From NCBI GenBank assembly GCA_947378785.1, contig CANCLK010000014.1:1-53389 (forward strand): a stretch of DNA of 53,389 nt, in the 5' to 3' direction. The DNA comes from Comamonadaceae bacterium. GTDB lineage: Bacteria; Pseudomonadota; Gammaproteobacteria; Burkholderiales; Burkholderiaceae_C. The notes under the pieces are model-generated. The model was not told the origin of the DNA, made no database searches, and saw only the letters and a program-made list of their open reading frames with translations. The first letter of the stretch is position 1. Each line of letters starts with the position of its first letter. A program made the translations under genes and the position numbers. This document shows positions 16,402 to 25,795 of the stretch, one piece after another.

Positions 16402-16728
16402 ATGCTCTACGACGTCCGCACCTACACCTGCATCCCGGGCACTCTGAAAAAACACTTGGCGCTGTATGGCGCGCACGGATATGACGTGCAGCGCCGCCAT
16501 CTGGGTGAGCCGCTGGTTTACCTGCAAACCGAAACGGGCAACGTCAACAGTTACACCCACATCTGGGCTTTTGAAAACGCTGCTGACCGTGAAGGTAGGC
16601 GCGCCGCCTTGCAGCGTGATCCCGATTGGGCAAGCTATCTGGAAAAGAGTGCGCAAGCGGCCTACCTCGTCTCTCAGGAAAATCGGCTGATGGTGCCAAC
16701 CCCATTCTTCAAGCAAACAACTCGGTAG
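16402..16728 (+). CDS. NIPSNAP family protein
   Basis: A 108-residue NIPSNAP-family protein (ferredoxin-like alpha/beta fold). It starts MLYDVRTYTCIPGTLKKHLA and contains THIWAFENAADREGRRAAL and PDWASYLEKS, the usual pattern: RTY near the N-terminus, W in the central strand, then W-x-x-Y. No signal peptide; cytoplasmic. NIPSNAP proteins often accompany Bug/TTT catabolic clusters in Comamonadaceae, but their biochemical role is not settled. An AAAGGA ribosome-binding site precedes the start. It is the last gene of the plus-strand operon and its 3' end overlaps the convergent LysR gene by 20 bp. Confidence 0.9.
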   Translation: MLYDVRTYTCIPGTLKKHLALYGAHGYDVQRRHLGEPLVYLQTETGNVNSYTHIWAFENAADREGRRAALQRDPDWASYLEKSAQAAYLVSQENRLMVPTPFFKQTTR

Positions 16729-17614
16729 CCGCGATTCTGGCCATGCGCAAGACCTCACGGCAAGCAGCAGTGGTCGCATGGGTGTCACTCAGAAGTAAGA
16801 CCAGTTTGCGCTTGAGTGAGGGCTCGACGATCCGTGCCGCTTGAAGTCGACCCGCGGTGACATCGTCACGAACAGCACTCGCTGTCAATATGGCGTAGAC
16901 ACCGGAAGTCGCTACCAAGTGTTTCTGAATGGCCAATGAGTCGCATTCGACTGCGATTGTCAGTGTGATGCTTTTGCGCTGCGCCCAATGCTCCAGCAGA
17001 TGGTGAAAGGCGTAGGGCCGGTTCGGAACAACCAAGGGGATACCATCGAGTCGCTCAAACGCAACCGTCGACGTGCTGGTGAGCAAGTCTCTGCGCGCTC
17101 CAACCAGCAGATGCTCCACCGAGCCAACCACAAACTCTCTACCGTGATGTTCCCGTGCGTTCCTTGATAACAAAGCGAGATCAAGCGTTCCAGCCTCTAA
17201 CCCCTGCGCCAGGCGGCCACTGGTAGCACTCACGATTTGCAGTCGAATGCCAGGGCATTCCTCCCGCACTTGTCGGTAAAGGTTGCCCACAAACGCGTCC
17301 GATACCGATGCCAGAACTCCAAGCCTGACGGTTCCAATTGGATCCTTCAACGCACCACGGACACCTTGGGTTAATCGGTCCGCCACATCAAGCCAGGCCA
17401 CGACTTGAGGATAAATGTAGAGGCCGGCGTCGCTCAATCGAACGCCCCTGCCCCGACGCTCAAATAAACGCCCACCGCATGCGGTTTCAATAGCGGAGAG
17501 TTGTCGGCTAACAGCCGACTGAGCAACGTCTCGGGCAGCAGCGGCATGGGTCAGGCTGCCATGGTCGGCGATTTGTATAAAAAGACGCCATTGTTCAATG
17601 CTCAATGTTTTCAA
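16709..17614 (-). CDS. LysR family transcriptional regulator
   Basis: A LysR-type regulator, about 301 residues from a TTG start at 17614. That start is chosen because GGAGA lies six bases upstream and homologous proteins begin at this point (LKTLSIEQWRLFIQIADHG); an ATG at 17662 would add 16 atypical residues. The HTH is at residues 1-60 (SLTHAAAARDVAQSAVSRQL, then LFERRGRGVRLSDAG); the effector domain starts near residue 90 (GTVRLGVLASVSDAFVGNLY). It is divergent from sulfatase 2 and the Tat-exported Bug gene and convergent with the long operon, so it probably controls the sulfatase 2 unit and possibly the operon too (inference). Confidence 0.92.
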   Translation of the reverse strand: MKTLSIEQWRLFIQIADHGSLTHAAAARDVAQSAVSRQLSAIETACGGRLFERRGRGVRLSDAGLYIYPQVVAWLDVADRLTQGVRGALKDPIGTVRLGVLASVSDAFVGNLYRQVREECPGIRLQIVSATSGRLAQGLEAGTLDLALLSRNAREHHGREFVVGSVEHLLVGARRDLLTSTSTVAFERLDGIPLVVPNRPYAFHHLLEHWAQRKSITLTIAVECDSLAIQKHLVATSGVYAILTASAVRDDVTAGRLQAARIVEPSLKRKLVLLLSDTHATTAACREVLRMARIAATELFA

Positions 17615-17617
17615 GCC

Positions 17618-17633
17618 ATATCTCCAAAGATAT
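17618..17633. promoter_or_regulatory. Palindrome covering the LysR ribosome-binding site
   Basis: The 16-bp inverted repeat ATATC-TCCAAA-GATAT contains the ribosome-binding site (GGAGA on the minus strand) of the LysR gene that starts at 17614. A regulator bound here would block its own gene. A close relative of the right part, ATCTCCAAAAAATATACC, occurs at 19294-19311 between sulfatase 2 and its Bug gene. Confidence 0.4.
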
Positions 17634-17637
17634 ACCG

Positions 17638-17650
17638 TGCTTGCCAAGCA
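17638..17650. promoter_or_regulatory. Palindrome TGCTTG-C-CAAGCA in the LysR/sulfatase 2 divergent region
   Basis: A 13-bp perfect inverted repeat four bases beyond the ATATC palindrome, inside the 136-bp divergent region. A third, shorter symmetric element, AACTATAGTT, lies at 17694-17703. Together they could form the multi-site binding region usual for LysR proteins. No convincing -35/-10 pair could be assigned. Confidence 0.35.
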
Positions 17651-17750
17651 TACCCCTATCAAAACTTTTTTAAGCTCACTAAACTGAACTATTAACTATA
17701 GTTTGGTGCGCAATCGGACCGACAGATGATCTAACTAGGACGCTGAAAAA

Positions 17751-19274
17751 ATGCAAAAGTTGACGACTCCTCTCAAAAATGAAAGCAAGCCCACACAACC
17801 CAATGTTCTATTTGTGACCGTCGATCAGTGGGCTGCGGGGATGTTTGGTCACGCTGGACATCCGGTCATACAAACGCCCACGATTGATCAATTGGCAAGA
17901 CTGGGCACACGCTATAGCAACGCCTACTCGGAGTCGCCGATTTGTATACCGGCGCGTCGCACGATCATGACCGGACAGACCCCGCGTTCGCATGGGGACC
18001 GTTCATTCATGCCCGCTGAACCCATGCCGCGGCAGCCCTTGCTGGCCCAATGTTTTAGAGATGCCGGCTACCAAGCCACTGCGATCGGCAAGCTTCACGT
18101 TTTCCCGCAGCGCGACCGGATCGGGTTTGATGACACCTTGCTCGCGGAGGAAGGTCGACCACAACTTGGGGCTGTCGACGACTACGATATGTTTTTGTCC
18201 GATCAAGGTCACACGGGTCAACAATTCATGCATGGCATGAGCAATAACGACTATCAGACTCGCCCGTGGCATTTGCCTGAGTCACTCCATGTCACCAATT
18301 GGATCACCCGGACTGCGGCGCTGAGCATCAAGCGGCGCGATCCAACCCGGCCCGCTTTCTGGCATGTGTCTTACTCGCACCCACACCCGCCTCTGGTCCC
18401 ACTGAGTGACTACCTCGATATGTACCGAGATATCGAAATCGATCTGCCTGTTAGCGGTACTTGGGCCGAAAAAACGGATGATCTGCCAAGTGCACTTCGC
18501 GTCGTTCGCAACTACTGGCCCACCATTCATAGTCCGGAACAACACCGAGCATTGAGGCGTGCCTATTACGCCTTGTGCACGCAGATTGATCACCAAATCC
18601 GGATCTTGATGGGTACGTTACGCGAAGAAAATTTACTGGACAACACCATCATCATGTTGACAGCAGATCACGGCGACATGCTAGGCCAGCATGGGCTTTG
18701 GGCCAAGACGCTTTTTTACGAAGGTTCCGCTAATGTGCCCATGATTTTGGTGGGTACCGCAGGGTGTGAGCGCATCAACCCCGGAGCACTAGACCATCGG
18801 CTCGTCGGTCTGCAAGACATCATGCCAACGCTGCTTGACCTCGCCGATATTCACATCCCAACTTCGGTCGAAGGCCTGTCTATGGTCGGTAAAAATCGCC
18901 GCGACACCATGTTCGGTGAGTGCGGGGAGGGCCGCAACGCTACACGCATGCTGCGTGACAACCGCTACAAGCTCATCTGGTATCCGGCCAACAGTTGCAT
19001 ACAGCTTTTCGATCTTGACAATGATCCTCAAGAAATGCACGACTTGTCTCAAGTCGCGGCCTGCCAAGCTGTACGCGAAAAGCTCGAAGCGGCACTGGTT
19101 AAAGAGCTTTACGGCAGCGATTTGGACTGGCTAAAAAATGGCCAGCTTGCAGGCTATGACCCGGGCCCCTTTCATGCGAAACCAAATCGGGCACTGGCAG
19201 GTCAGCGTGGCCTGCACTATCCGCCTCCGCCGGTGGATGATCCGAACCGATCAGCCAATCGGCCGGCAGCGTAA
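17751..19274 (+). CDS. Second sulfatase / phosphonate monoester hydrolase family enzyme, cytoplasmic
   Basis: A 507-residue sulfatase-family enzyme, only distantly similar to the one at 7518. It starts MQKLTTPLKNESKPTQPNVL with no signal peptide, so it is cytoplasmic. Key residues: VTVDQWAAG (D25), formylglycine motif C65-IPAR, and D306-H307 in ADHGDMLGQHG with K319 twelve residues on. Spacing and sequence fit the phosphonate-monoesterase/choline-sulfatase branch. The C-terminus is long and Pro-rich (LHYPPPPVDDPNRS). AGGA precedes the ATG. It leads a two-gene unit with a Tat-exported Bug protein, divergent from the LysR gene. The substrate may be a sulfate ester related to that of the first enzyme. 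Confidence 0.9.
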   Translation: MQKLTTPLKNESKPTQPNVLFVTVDQWAAGMFGHAGHPVIQTPTIDQLARLGTRYSNAYSESPICIPARRTIMTGQTPRSHGDRSFMPAEPMPRQPLLAQCFRDAGYQATAIGKLHVFPQRDRIGFDDTLLAEEGRPQLGAVDDYDMFLSDQGHTGQQFMHGMSNNDYQTRPWHLPESLHVTNWITRTAALSIKRRDPTRPAFWHVSYSHPHPPLVPLSDYLDMYRDIEIDLPVSGTWAEKTDDLPSALRVVRNYWPTIHSPEQHRALRRAYYALCTQIDHQIRILMGTLREENLLDNTIIMLTADHGDMLGQHGLWAKTLFYEGSANVPMILVGTAGCERINPGALDHRLVGLQDIMPTLLDLADIHIPTSVEGLSMVGKNRRDTMFGECGEGRNATRMLRDNRYKLIWYPANSCIQLFDLDNDPQEMHDLSQVAACQAVREKLEAALVKELYGSDLDWLKNGQLAGYDPGPFHAKPNRALAGQRGLHYPPPPVDDPNRSANRPAA

Positions 19275-19324
19275 GTGACTGCGCTTTCGCCACATCTCCA
19301 AAAAATATACCCGAGAGGTCTCCG

Positions 19325-20371
19325 ATGTCACACTCTATTGAAAAATTTCTGCCAATCGCAACGACAAATTCTCAATGCGCGCCCAGCGGCCGACGCACCT
19401 TCCTGCATGGTCTGACGGCGTCGAGCCTTGCTGCTGCAACCCTGCCTTTCTGGGCGACAACTAAGGCTCGGGCTCAAGGCCTATTTCCAAACCGGCCCTT
19501 GAAACTCATCGTCCCCTACCCACCAGGCGGGAATACAGATCTGGTAGCGCGTCTTTTTGCAGTCCAACTGGCGACAGCATTGGGTCAGCCAGTGATCGTC
19601 GATAACCGTGGGGGCGCAGCTGGCAGCATTGGCATATCAGCCGCAGCAAAATCTCCAGCCGACGGCTACACCATCGTGATTGGCGATGTAGGCTCACTGG
19701 TCGTGAATCGCTTTGCCCAGCCAAACTTGGCTTATGACCCGCTGAAAGACTTTGCACCGATTTCATTGATTGCGACCGTGTCAATAGTCGTGACCGCGCG
19801 ACCGGACTTTCCCGCCAACACCTTCGTAGAATTTCTAGCTCTCGCACGCGCCAACCCGGGAAAATACACCTGTGCGACAGCGGGCACGGGAACGATCGGC
19901 CACTTGTCCCTAGAGTCACTCATGTCCATGGCCAACATACAAGTGCGACATGTGCCCTACAAAGGCGGGGCACCGGCATTGACCGATTTACTGGGTGGAC
20001 ACGTCGATCTGATGATTGATGGTGCTGCGTTTTCTCAAGCCCGAGCCGGCAAGATCAAAGCACTGGCGGTCACAGGAGATCGAATCGGTGCCATGCCAAA
20101 TGTGCCGACGATCGCAGAATCGGGTGTGCCCGGATACCGGTTTTCCAACTTTTGGGGCTACCTGATGCCAGCAGGTACGCCCAAGGAAATTGTGGAGCGT
20201 GTCGCGGTTGAAATTCAACGCATCTCAGCGCAGCCAGCCGTTCGCAAACAACTCGCCGACTCCGGGATCACGGCGACCAGTAGCTCACCTCAAGTTTTCA
20301 GCACTTTGATTCGGAGCGAGAACGAAAAAGTAGAAGGCATTATCAAGTCCGCCAAGATCTCGTTCCAGTAG
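19325..20371 (+). CDS. Bug/TctC-family solute-binding protein with Tat signal
   Basis: A 348-residue Bug protein with a long N-region and twin-arginine signal: SGRRTFLHG at about residues 21-29, then TASSLAAATLPFWATT, cleavage near ARA-QG. This differs from the Sec-type signals of the other exported Bug proteins here. Motifs: LKLIVPYPPGGNTDLVARLF, LGQPVIVDNRGGAAGSIG, PADGYTIVIGDVG, HVPYKGGAPALTDLLGG. A GAGAGG ribosome-binding site precedes the ATG. It is 50 bp after sulfatase 2 and presumably binds its substrate or a precursor for uptake; no dedicated permease follows. Confidence 0.92.
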   Translation: MSHSIEKFLPIATTNSQCAPSGRRTFLHGLTASSLAAATLPFWATTKARAQGLFPNRPLKLIVPYPPGGNTDLVARLFAVQLATALGQPVIVDNRGGAAGSIGISAAAKSPADGYTIVIGDVGSLVVNRFAQPNLAYDPLKDFAPISLIATVSIVVTARPDFPANTFVEFLALARANPGKYTCATAGTGTIGHLSLESLMSMANIQVRHVPYKGGAPALTDLLGGHVDLMIDGAAFSQARAGKIKALAVTGDRIGAMPNVPTIAESGVPGYRFSNFWGYLMPAGTPKEIVERVAVEIQRISAQPAVRKQLADSGITATSSSPQVFSTLIRSENEKVEGIIKSAKISFQ

Positions 20372-20524
20372 CGCGATTTATCGGAGATTCTGCCAGCCGT
20401 ACCAGGCCCCTCACAATCCAACACAACATCAGCTTTGCACGCTATAACGCGGCAAACACTGGATCTAGTCTGATGCAAATTTAAAGCAAATAGCACCTCG
20501 CGGGCAACATTGCTCACTGAGTCA

Positions 20525-22021
<1,497 letters not shown>

Positions 22022-22038
22022 GCGCAGACCTCGACGCA

Positions 22039-22106
22039 TCGTCATTGCGAGCGCAGCGCGGCAATCCAGGGGTTCATGGATTGCCGCGCTGCGCTCGCAA
22101 TGACGA
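22039..22106. repeat. 30-bp-arm perfect palindromic repeat between modB and modC
   Basis: Two perfectly complementary 30-base arms (22039-22068 and 22077-22106) surround an eight-base loop, GGGGTTCA. The left arm begins TCGTCATTGCGAGCGCAGCG. The core TCATTGCGAGCG...GGCAATCC is a motif I recognise from dispersed palindromic repeats in several proteobacterial genomes, so this is probably a mobile REP/MITE-like copy. In the modABC transcript it would fold into a very stable hairpin. Confidence 0.85.
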
Positions 22107-22127
22107 AAACTGTAGAAACGAATATTT

Positions 22128-23216
22128 ATGATTTCCTGCTCCATGAGCCGCCTTCGGCTCAAGCTGCAGCGACCCGACTTTGCGCTGGATGTGAATCTTG
22201 AATTGCCGGGCCATGGCATCACGGTTTTGTTTGGTGCTTCCGGCTCGGGCAAGACCAGTTTGCTGCGCTGCGTGGCCGGTCTGGAACGCACGCCGGGCGC
22301 GCTGGTGTCGATTGCCGGCGAGACTTGGCAGGACGACGCAGCCGGCGTTTATCTGCCGACCTGGCAACGCCCGCTGGGCTATGTGTTTCAGGAGGCCAGC
22401 CTGTTTGAGCACCTGAATGTGCGGGGCAATTTGGAGTTTGGATTGACGCGGTCCAAAGGTGGCAGCGACACCTCGGCGCTGACAGCCGCCATTGAATTGC
22501 TGGGCATCGCTGCGCTGCTAGAGCGCAAAACCAGCCAGTTGTCAGGCGGTGAGCGACAACGCGTGGCGATTGCCCGCGCACTGGCGACGCAACCCCGCTT
22601 GCTGCTGCTGGACGAACCGCTGGCCGCCCTGGATCACGCCCGCCGGCAAGACATCCTGCCCTGGCTGGAGCGCCTGCGTGATGAGCTGAAAATCCCCATG
22701 CTTTACGTCACGCACTCCTCAGACGAAGTGGCCCGACTGGCGGACACCCTCGTGGTGCTGGATGCGGGCAAGGTCAAGGCTTGTGGTCCGGTCGCAGAAG
22801 TTCTCGCCGGACTCGATATTCCGGTCGTGCTGGGTGACGATGCCGGTGCGCTGCTATCGGCCAGCATCGAGGCGCGCGACGAACGCTGGCAACTGGCGCA
22901 ACTGAGATTCAACGGCGGCAGTCTCTGGGTCCGTGACAACGGTCTGCCGCTGGGGCGACAAGTGCGCGTTCGGGTCTTGGCACGCGATGTCAGCATCGCC
23001 CTCGGCAAACCCAGCCACACCAGCATACAAAATCTGCTGCCCTGTGTGGTGCTGGCGATCGGTTCGGACACGCATGCCTCACAAACCTTGATCCAGCTTC
23101 TGTGCGGTCAGTCGATTTTGCTGGCGCGCGTCACGTCACGTGCGGTGGATGAGCTGCAATTGGCACCCGGCATGCAGGTCTGGGCGCAGGTGAAATCGGT
23201 GGCTTTGGTCGAGTAG
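22128..23216 (+). CDS. modC: Molybdate ABC transporter ATP-binding protein ModC
   Basis: A 362-residue ABC ATPase. Walker A is GASGSGKT (residues 36-43), the signature LSGGERQR starts at residue 138, and Walker B is LLLLDEPLAALDH. The C-terminal part (about 285-360) is a molybdate-binding Mop/TOBE domain: ARDVSIALGKPSHTSIQNLL and VTSRAVDELQLAPGMQVWA. It powers molybdate import through ModB. The ATG at 22128 and one at 22143 (MSRLRLKLQ) are both possible starts; neither has a clear ribosome-binding site. The preceding hairpin may reduce its expression relative to modA and modB (inference). Confidence 0.94.
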   Translation: MISCSMSRLRLKLQRPDFALDVNLELPGHGITVLFGASGSGKTSLLRCVAGLERTPGALVSIAGETWQDDAAGVYLPTWQRPLGYVFQEASLFEHLNVRGNLEFGLTRSKGGSDTSALTAAIELLGIAALLERKTSQLSGGERQRVAIARALATQPRLLLLDEPLAALDHARRQDILPWLERLRDELKIPMLYVTHSSDEVARLADTLVVLDAGKVKACGPVAEVLAGLDIPVVLGDDAGALLSASIEARDERWQLAQLRFNGGSLWVRDNGLPLGRQVRVRVLARDVSIALGKPSHTSIQNLLPCVVLAIGSDTHASQTLIQLLCGQSILLARVTSRAVDELQLAPGMQVWAQVKSVALVE

Positions 23217-23227
23217 CTTTTCGACTG

Positions 23228-24463
23228 CTACGCCAAAACAGCCCGGACCGGTTTCTTCGCCAACATGAAGCACACCGACCCCATCGCCGCCAAAATCGAC
23301 AGCACGGTGAACCCTAAGCGGTAGTCCCCTGTCAGGTCAGCCAATAAGCCGGCCACCAGAGGACCCGCCATTTGCCCCACGGCGATGATCGCTGCAGAAA
23401 TGCCAAAGATGGCACCGATCGCCTGACGGCCAAAGTAATCGGCCCGGATGGCATGCATGAAAGGCCCACGCAGGCCCCAAGCCAAGCCATGAAACATAGC
23501 GAAAGCAATCAAACCCTGCATATGACTTGAATACGTCAGGAACAACAAACCAAGCGCATGCGACAACATGCACAGCGCCGCCACTTTTCTTTTTTCAAAC
23601 CGGTCGCCAATAACAGCCCCGAGCAGAACGCCCATGAGTTGACCGAAAGTCATCAGCATGATGACCCAGCCCGCCGTTGCCACGGTGTACCCGAGCCCCT
23701 CCTTCATGTGAGAAATCGCATGGACATTGACCGCCGTGACCACCAGCAAGGCCAGTCCGTGGCCAATCGCGAGCAACCAAAAAGCTTGCGTATTGAGCGC
23801 TTCTCGGAGAGAGAAATCTTGTTGCCCAGACGCTTTCAGAACGGCCTCTTCTGGTGTTTGATCTTCCGGTCGAATGCCATCGACAAATTCGCCGTGATCT
23901 TCGGGACGCCGGCGGATCATTCGCGCCAGCGGCAAGCCCACCACGAGAGCCACAACGCCAGAGGCTGCTGCGGTGACGCGCCAGCCCCACTGTTGCATGG
24001 ACCAAGCCATGGCAGGCACCACTAAGCCACCCAAGGCCAACCCAGAACCCATGATGGACAAGGCACGGCCACGGTGTTTTTCAAACCAATGAACGATAGC
24101 CACCGAGAGTGGAAAATAACCGCCCAAACTAGCGCCGACAGCCATCAATATGGCACTGGCATAAAAGGTGGTCACCGTTTCCACCTGACTCAACAGCAAG
24201 AGACCCGCGCTGAAACACACGATGCCCCAGCGAATGATGGATTGCGGCCCCCATCGGTCCATCAACCACCCAAGCAAAGGCCCGATGATGGCCGACTCCG
24301 CTGACTGCAAGGCGGCGGCGCCCGAAAGAGTCGTCTTACTCCATCCCATTTCTTCTGACAAGACGGCGATATAAAGGCCGAAAGCCTGCAACAGCAAAGC
24401 CGCCAGCAAAAACTGGATGCCGCAAGCAGCACCGACCATCCGCCAGCCATAAAATCGCTTCAT
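23228..24463 (-). CDS. MFS transporter (oxalate/formate or monocarboxylate-type)
   Basis: A 411-residue major facilitator protein with about twelve membrane helices in two halves, separated by a hydrophilic loop around residues 195-225 (RRPEDHGEFVDGIRPEDQTP). It begins MKRFYGWRMVGAACGIQFLL; the motif WLMDRWGPQSIIRWG after helix 2 and GAVIGDRFEKRKVAAL in the second half are typical loop 2-3 motifs. The pattern resembles the oxalate/formate antiporter and monocarboxylate branch; the substrate is unknown. It is 39 bp downstream of apbC on the same strand and convergent with modC (11 bp between stops). Confidence 0.9.
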   Translation of the reverse strand: MKRFYGWRMVGAACGIQFLLAALLLQAFGLYIAVLSEEMGWSKTTLSGAAALQSAESAIIGPLLGWLMDRWGPQSIIRWGIVCFSAGLLLLSQVETVTTFYASAILMAVGASLGGYFPLSVAIVHWFEKHRGRALSIMGSGLALGGLVVPAMAWSMQQWGWRVTAAASGVVALVVGLPLARMIRRRPEDHGEFVDGIRPEDQTPEEAVLKASGQQDFSLREALNTQAFWLLAIGHGLALLVVTAVNVHAISHMKEGLGYTVATAGWVIMLMTFGQLMGVLLGAVIGDRFEKRKVAALCMLSHALGLLFLTYSSHMQGLIAFAMFHGLAWGLRGPFMHAIRADYFGRQAIGAIFGISAAIIAVGQMAGPLVAGLLADLTGDYRLGFTVLSILAAMGSVCFMLAKKPVRAVLA

Positions 24464-24502
24464 CTCAGATCATGCTCAGTCATGTCAGACCGCTGTTATC
24501 AC

Positions 24503-25606
24503 TCAGGTGTTTTTGGAAATAGTGATCGTCGGAAACTTAGACGAGAAATCTTTGTTCTTGGCGGCAATTGACACTGCGACTTTGCGTGCCACTGCTTTGT
24601 AAATACCGGCTACATCACCATCGGGATCAGCCACCACGGTCGGTCGGCCGTTGTCGGCCTGCAGGCGAATTTGCATGTCCAACGGCAAGGCGCCCAAATA
24701 GTCCATGCCGTAGTCGGCTGCCATTTTCTTGCCACCATCTTCACCAAAAATATGCTCGGTATGACCGCAGTTGCTGCACACGTGCACCGCCATGTTTTCA
24801 ACGATGCCGAGAATCGGCACGCCGACCTTTTCGAACATCTTGATGCCTTTTTTGGCGTCCAGCAAAGCGATGTCTTGCGGCGTGGTGACGATCACGGCGC
24901 CCGTCATCGGCACGCGCTGACTCAACGTCAACTGAATGTCGCCGGTGCCAGGGGGCATGTCGACGATCAGGTAATCGAGATCTTTCCAGTTGGTCTGGCG
25001 CAGCAGTTGCTCCAGCGCCTGCGTTGCCATCGGACCGCGCCAGATCATGGCTTCATCTTGGGCCACCAAAAAGCCGATGGACATGACCTGAATGCCGTAG
25101 TTTTCCATCGGCTCCATGTTTTTGCCATCGACGCTTTCAGGACGGCCTTCAATGCCCATCATCATCGGCTGGCTGGGGCCGTAAATATCAGCATCCAATA
25201 AACCAACACTGGCACCTTCAGCGGCCAAGGCCAGCGCCAAATTAACGGCGGTGGTACTTTTGCCGACGCCGCCCTTGCCGGAGGCCACGGCAATGATATT
25301 TTTCACGTTAGGCAGCAGTTGCACGCCGCGCTGCACGCTGTGACTGGAAATCTTGAAAGACACATTCGCCGAGACGTTGTTGACGCCCGGCACGGCCTTG
25401 ACCGCGGCGATCAACTGCTTTCGAAAACCGGCCAACTGGCTCTTGGCAGGGTAAGCCAATTCGACGTCGAAGGCTACATCCCCCTCGGTGATGACTAGAT
25501 TTTTCACCGCTTTGGTGCTAACAAAGTCTTTGCCCGTGTTCGGGTCGATGACGGCCTGCAGGGCATTGAAAATCGCCTGCTGGGTGAGTTGTTGTTCTGC
25601 CGCCAT
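24503..25606 (-). CDS. apbC: Iron-sulfur cluster carrier protein ApbC (Mrp/NBP35 family)
   Basis: A 367-residue P-loop ATPase that carries and transfers Fe-S clusters in the cytoplasm. The N-terminal MIP18/DUF59 domain covers residues 1-90. The deviant Walker A is GKGGVGKS (110-117). DADIYGPSQPMMMGI and DMPPGTGDIQLTLSQ are family signatures. The cluster-binding CxxC is C277-SNC-280 in the segment VHVCSNCGH. It is divergent from metG across a 189-bp region, a common neighbourhood in proteobacteria, and is followed by an MFS gene. Confidence 0.95.
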   Translation of the reverse strand: MAAEQQLTQQAIFNALQAVIDPNTGKDFVSTKAVKNLVITEGDVAFDVELAYPAKSQLAGFRKQLIAAVKAVPGVNNVSANVSFKISSHSVQRGVQLLPNVKNIIAVASGKGGVGKSTTAVNLALALAAEGASVGLLDADIYGPSQPMMMGIEGRPESVDGKNMEPMENYGIQVMSIGFLVAQDEAMIWRGPMATQALEQLLRQTNWKDLDYLIVDMPPGTGDIQLTLSQRVPMTGAVIVTTPQDIALLDAKKGIKMFEKVGVPILGIVENMAVHVCSNCGHTEHIFGEDGGKKMAADYGMDYLGALPLDMQIRLQADNGRPTVVADPDGDVAGIYKAVARKVAVSIAAKNKDFSSKFPTITISKNT

Positions 25607-25795
25607 GAAGTCTATCTCCGGTTTTATGGGTGCCGTTTGGGCTTAAAGAGGTGGAATGCGCCGCTACGGTTGGGCCGAGGGGCTTGCTTAAAAGTCTGGG
25701 AGGAAGTCTAACGCCGGCACGCAGCCCGCACAGCCCGAAGGGCTTAGCCGCGTCCCAACGACATAAAATCCCGGCTTAGTTCAATAAAGATGTTT

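Noticed and set aside
20440..20449. CGCTATAACG as a possible ModE half-site upstream of modA
   Set aside because: It lacks the long two-armed structure of known ModE boxes and is about 100 bp from modA; the match is too short to be meaningful.
23217..23240. GTAGC...GCTAC and GTCGA...TCGAC repeats between modC and the MFS gene as a bidirectional terminator
   Set aside because: The two stems are short, overlap each other and mutually exclude; only four Ts are present.
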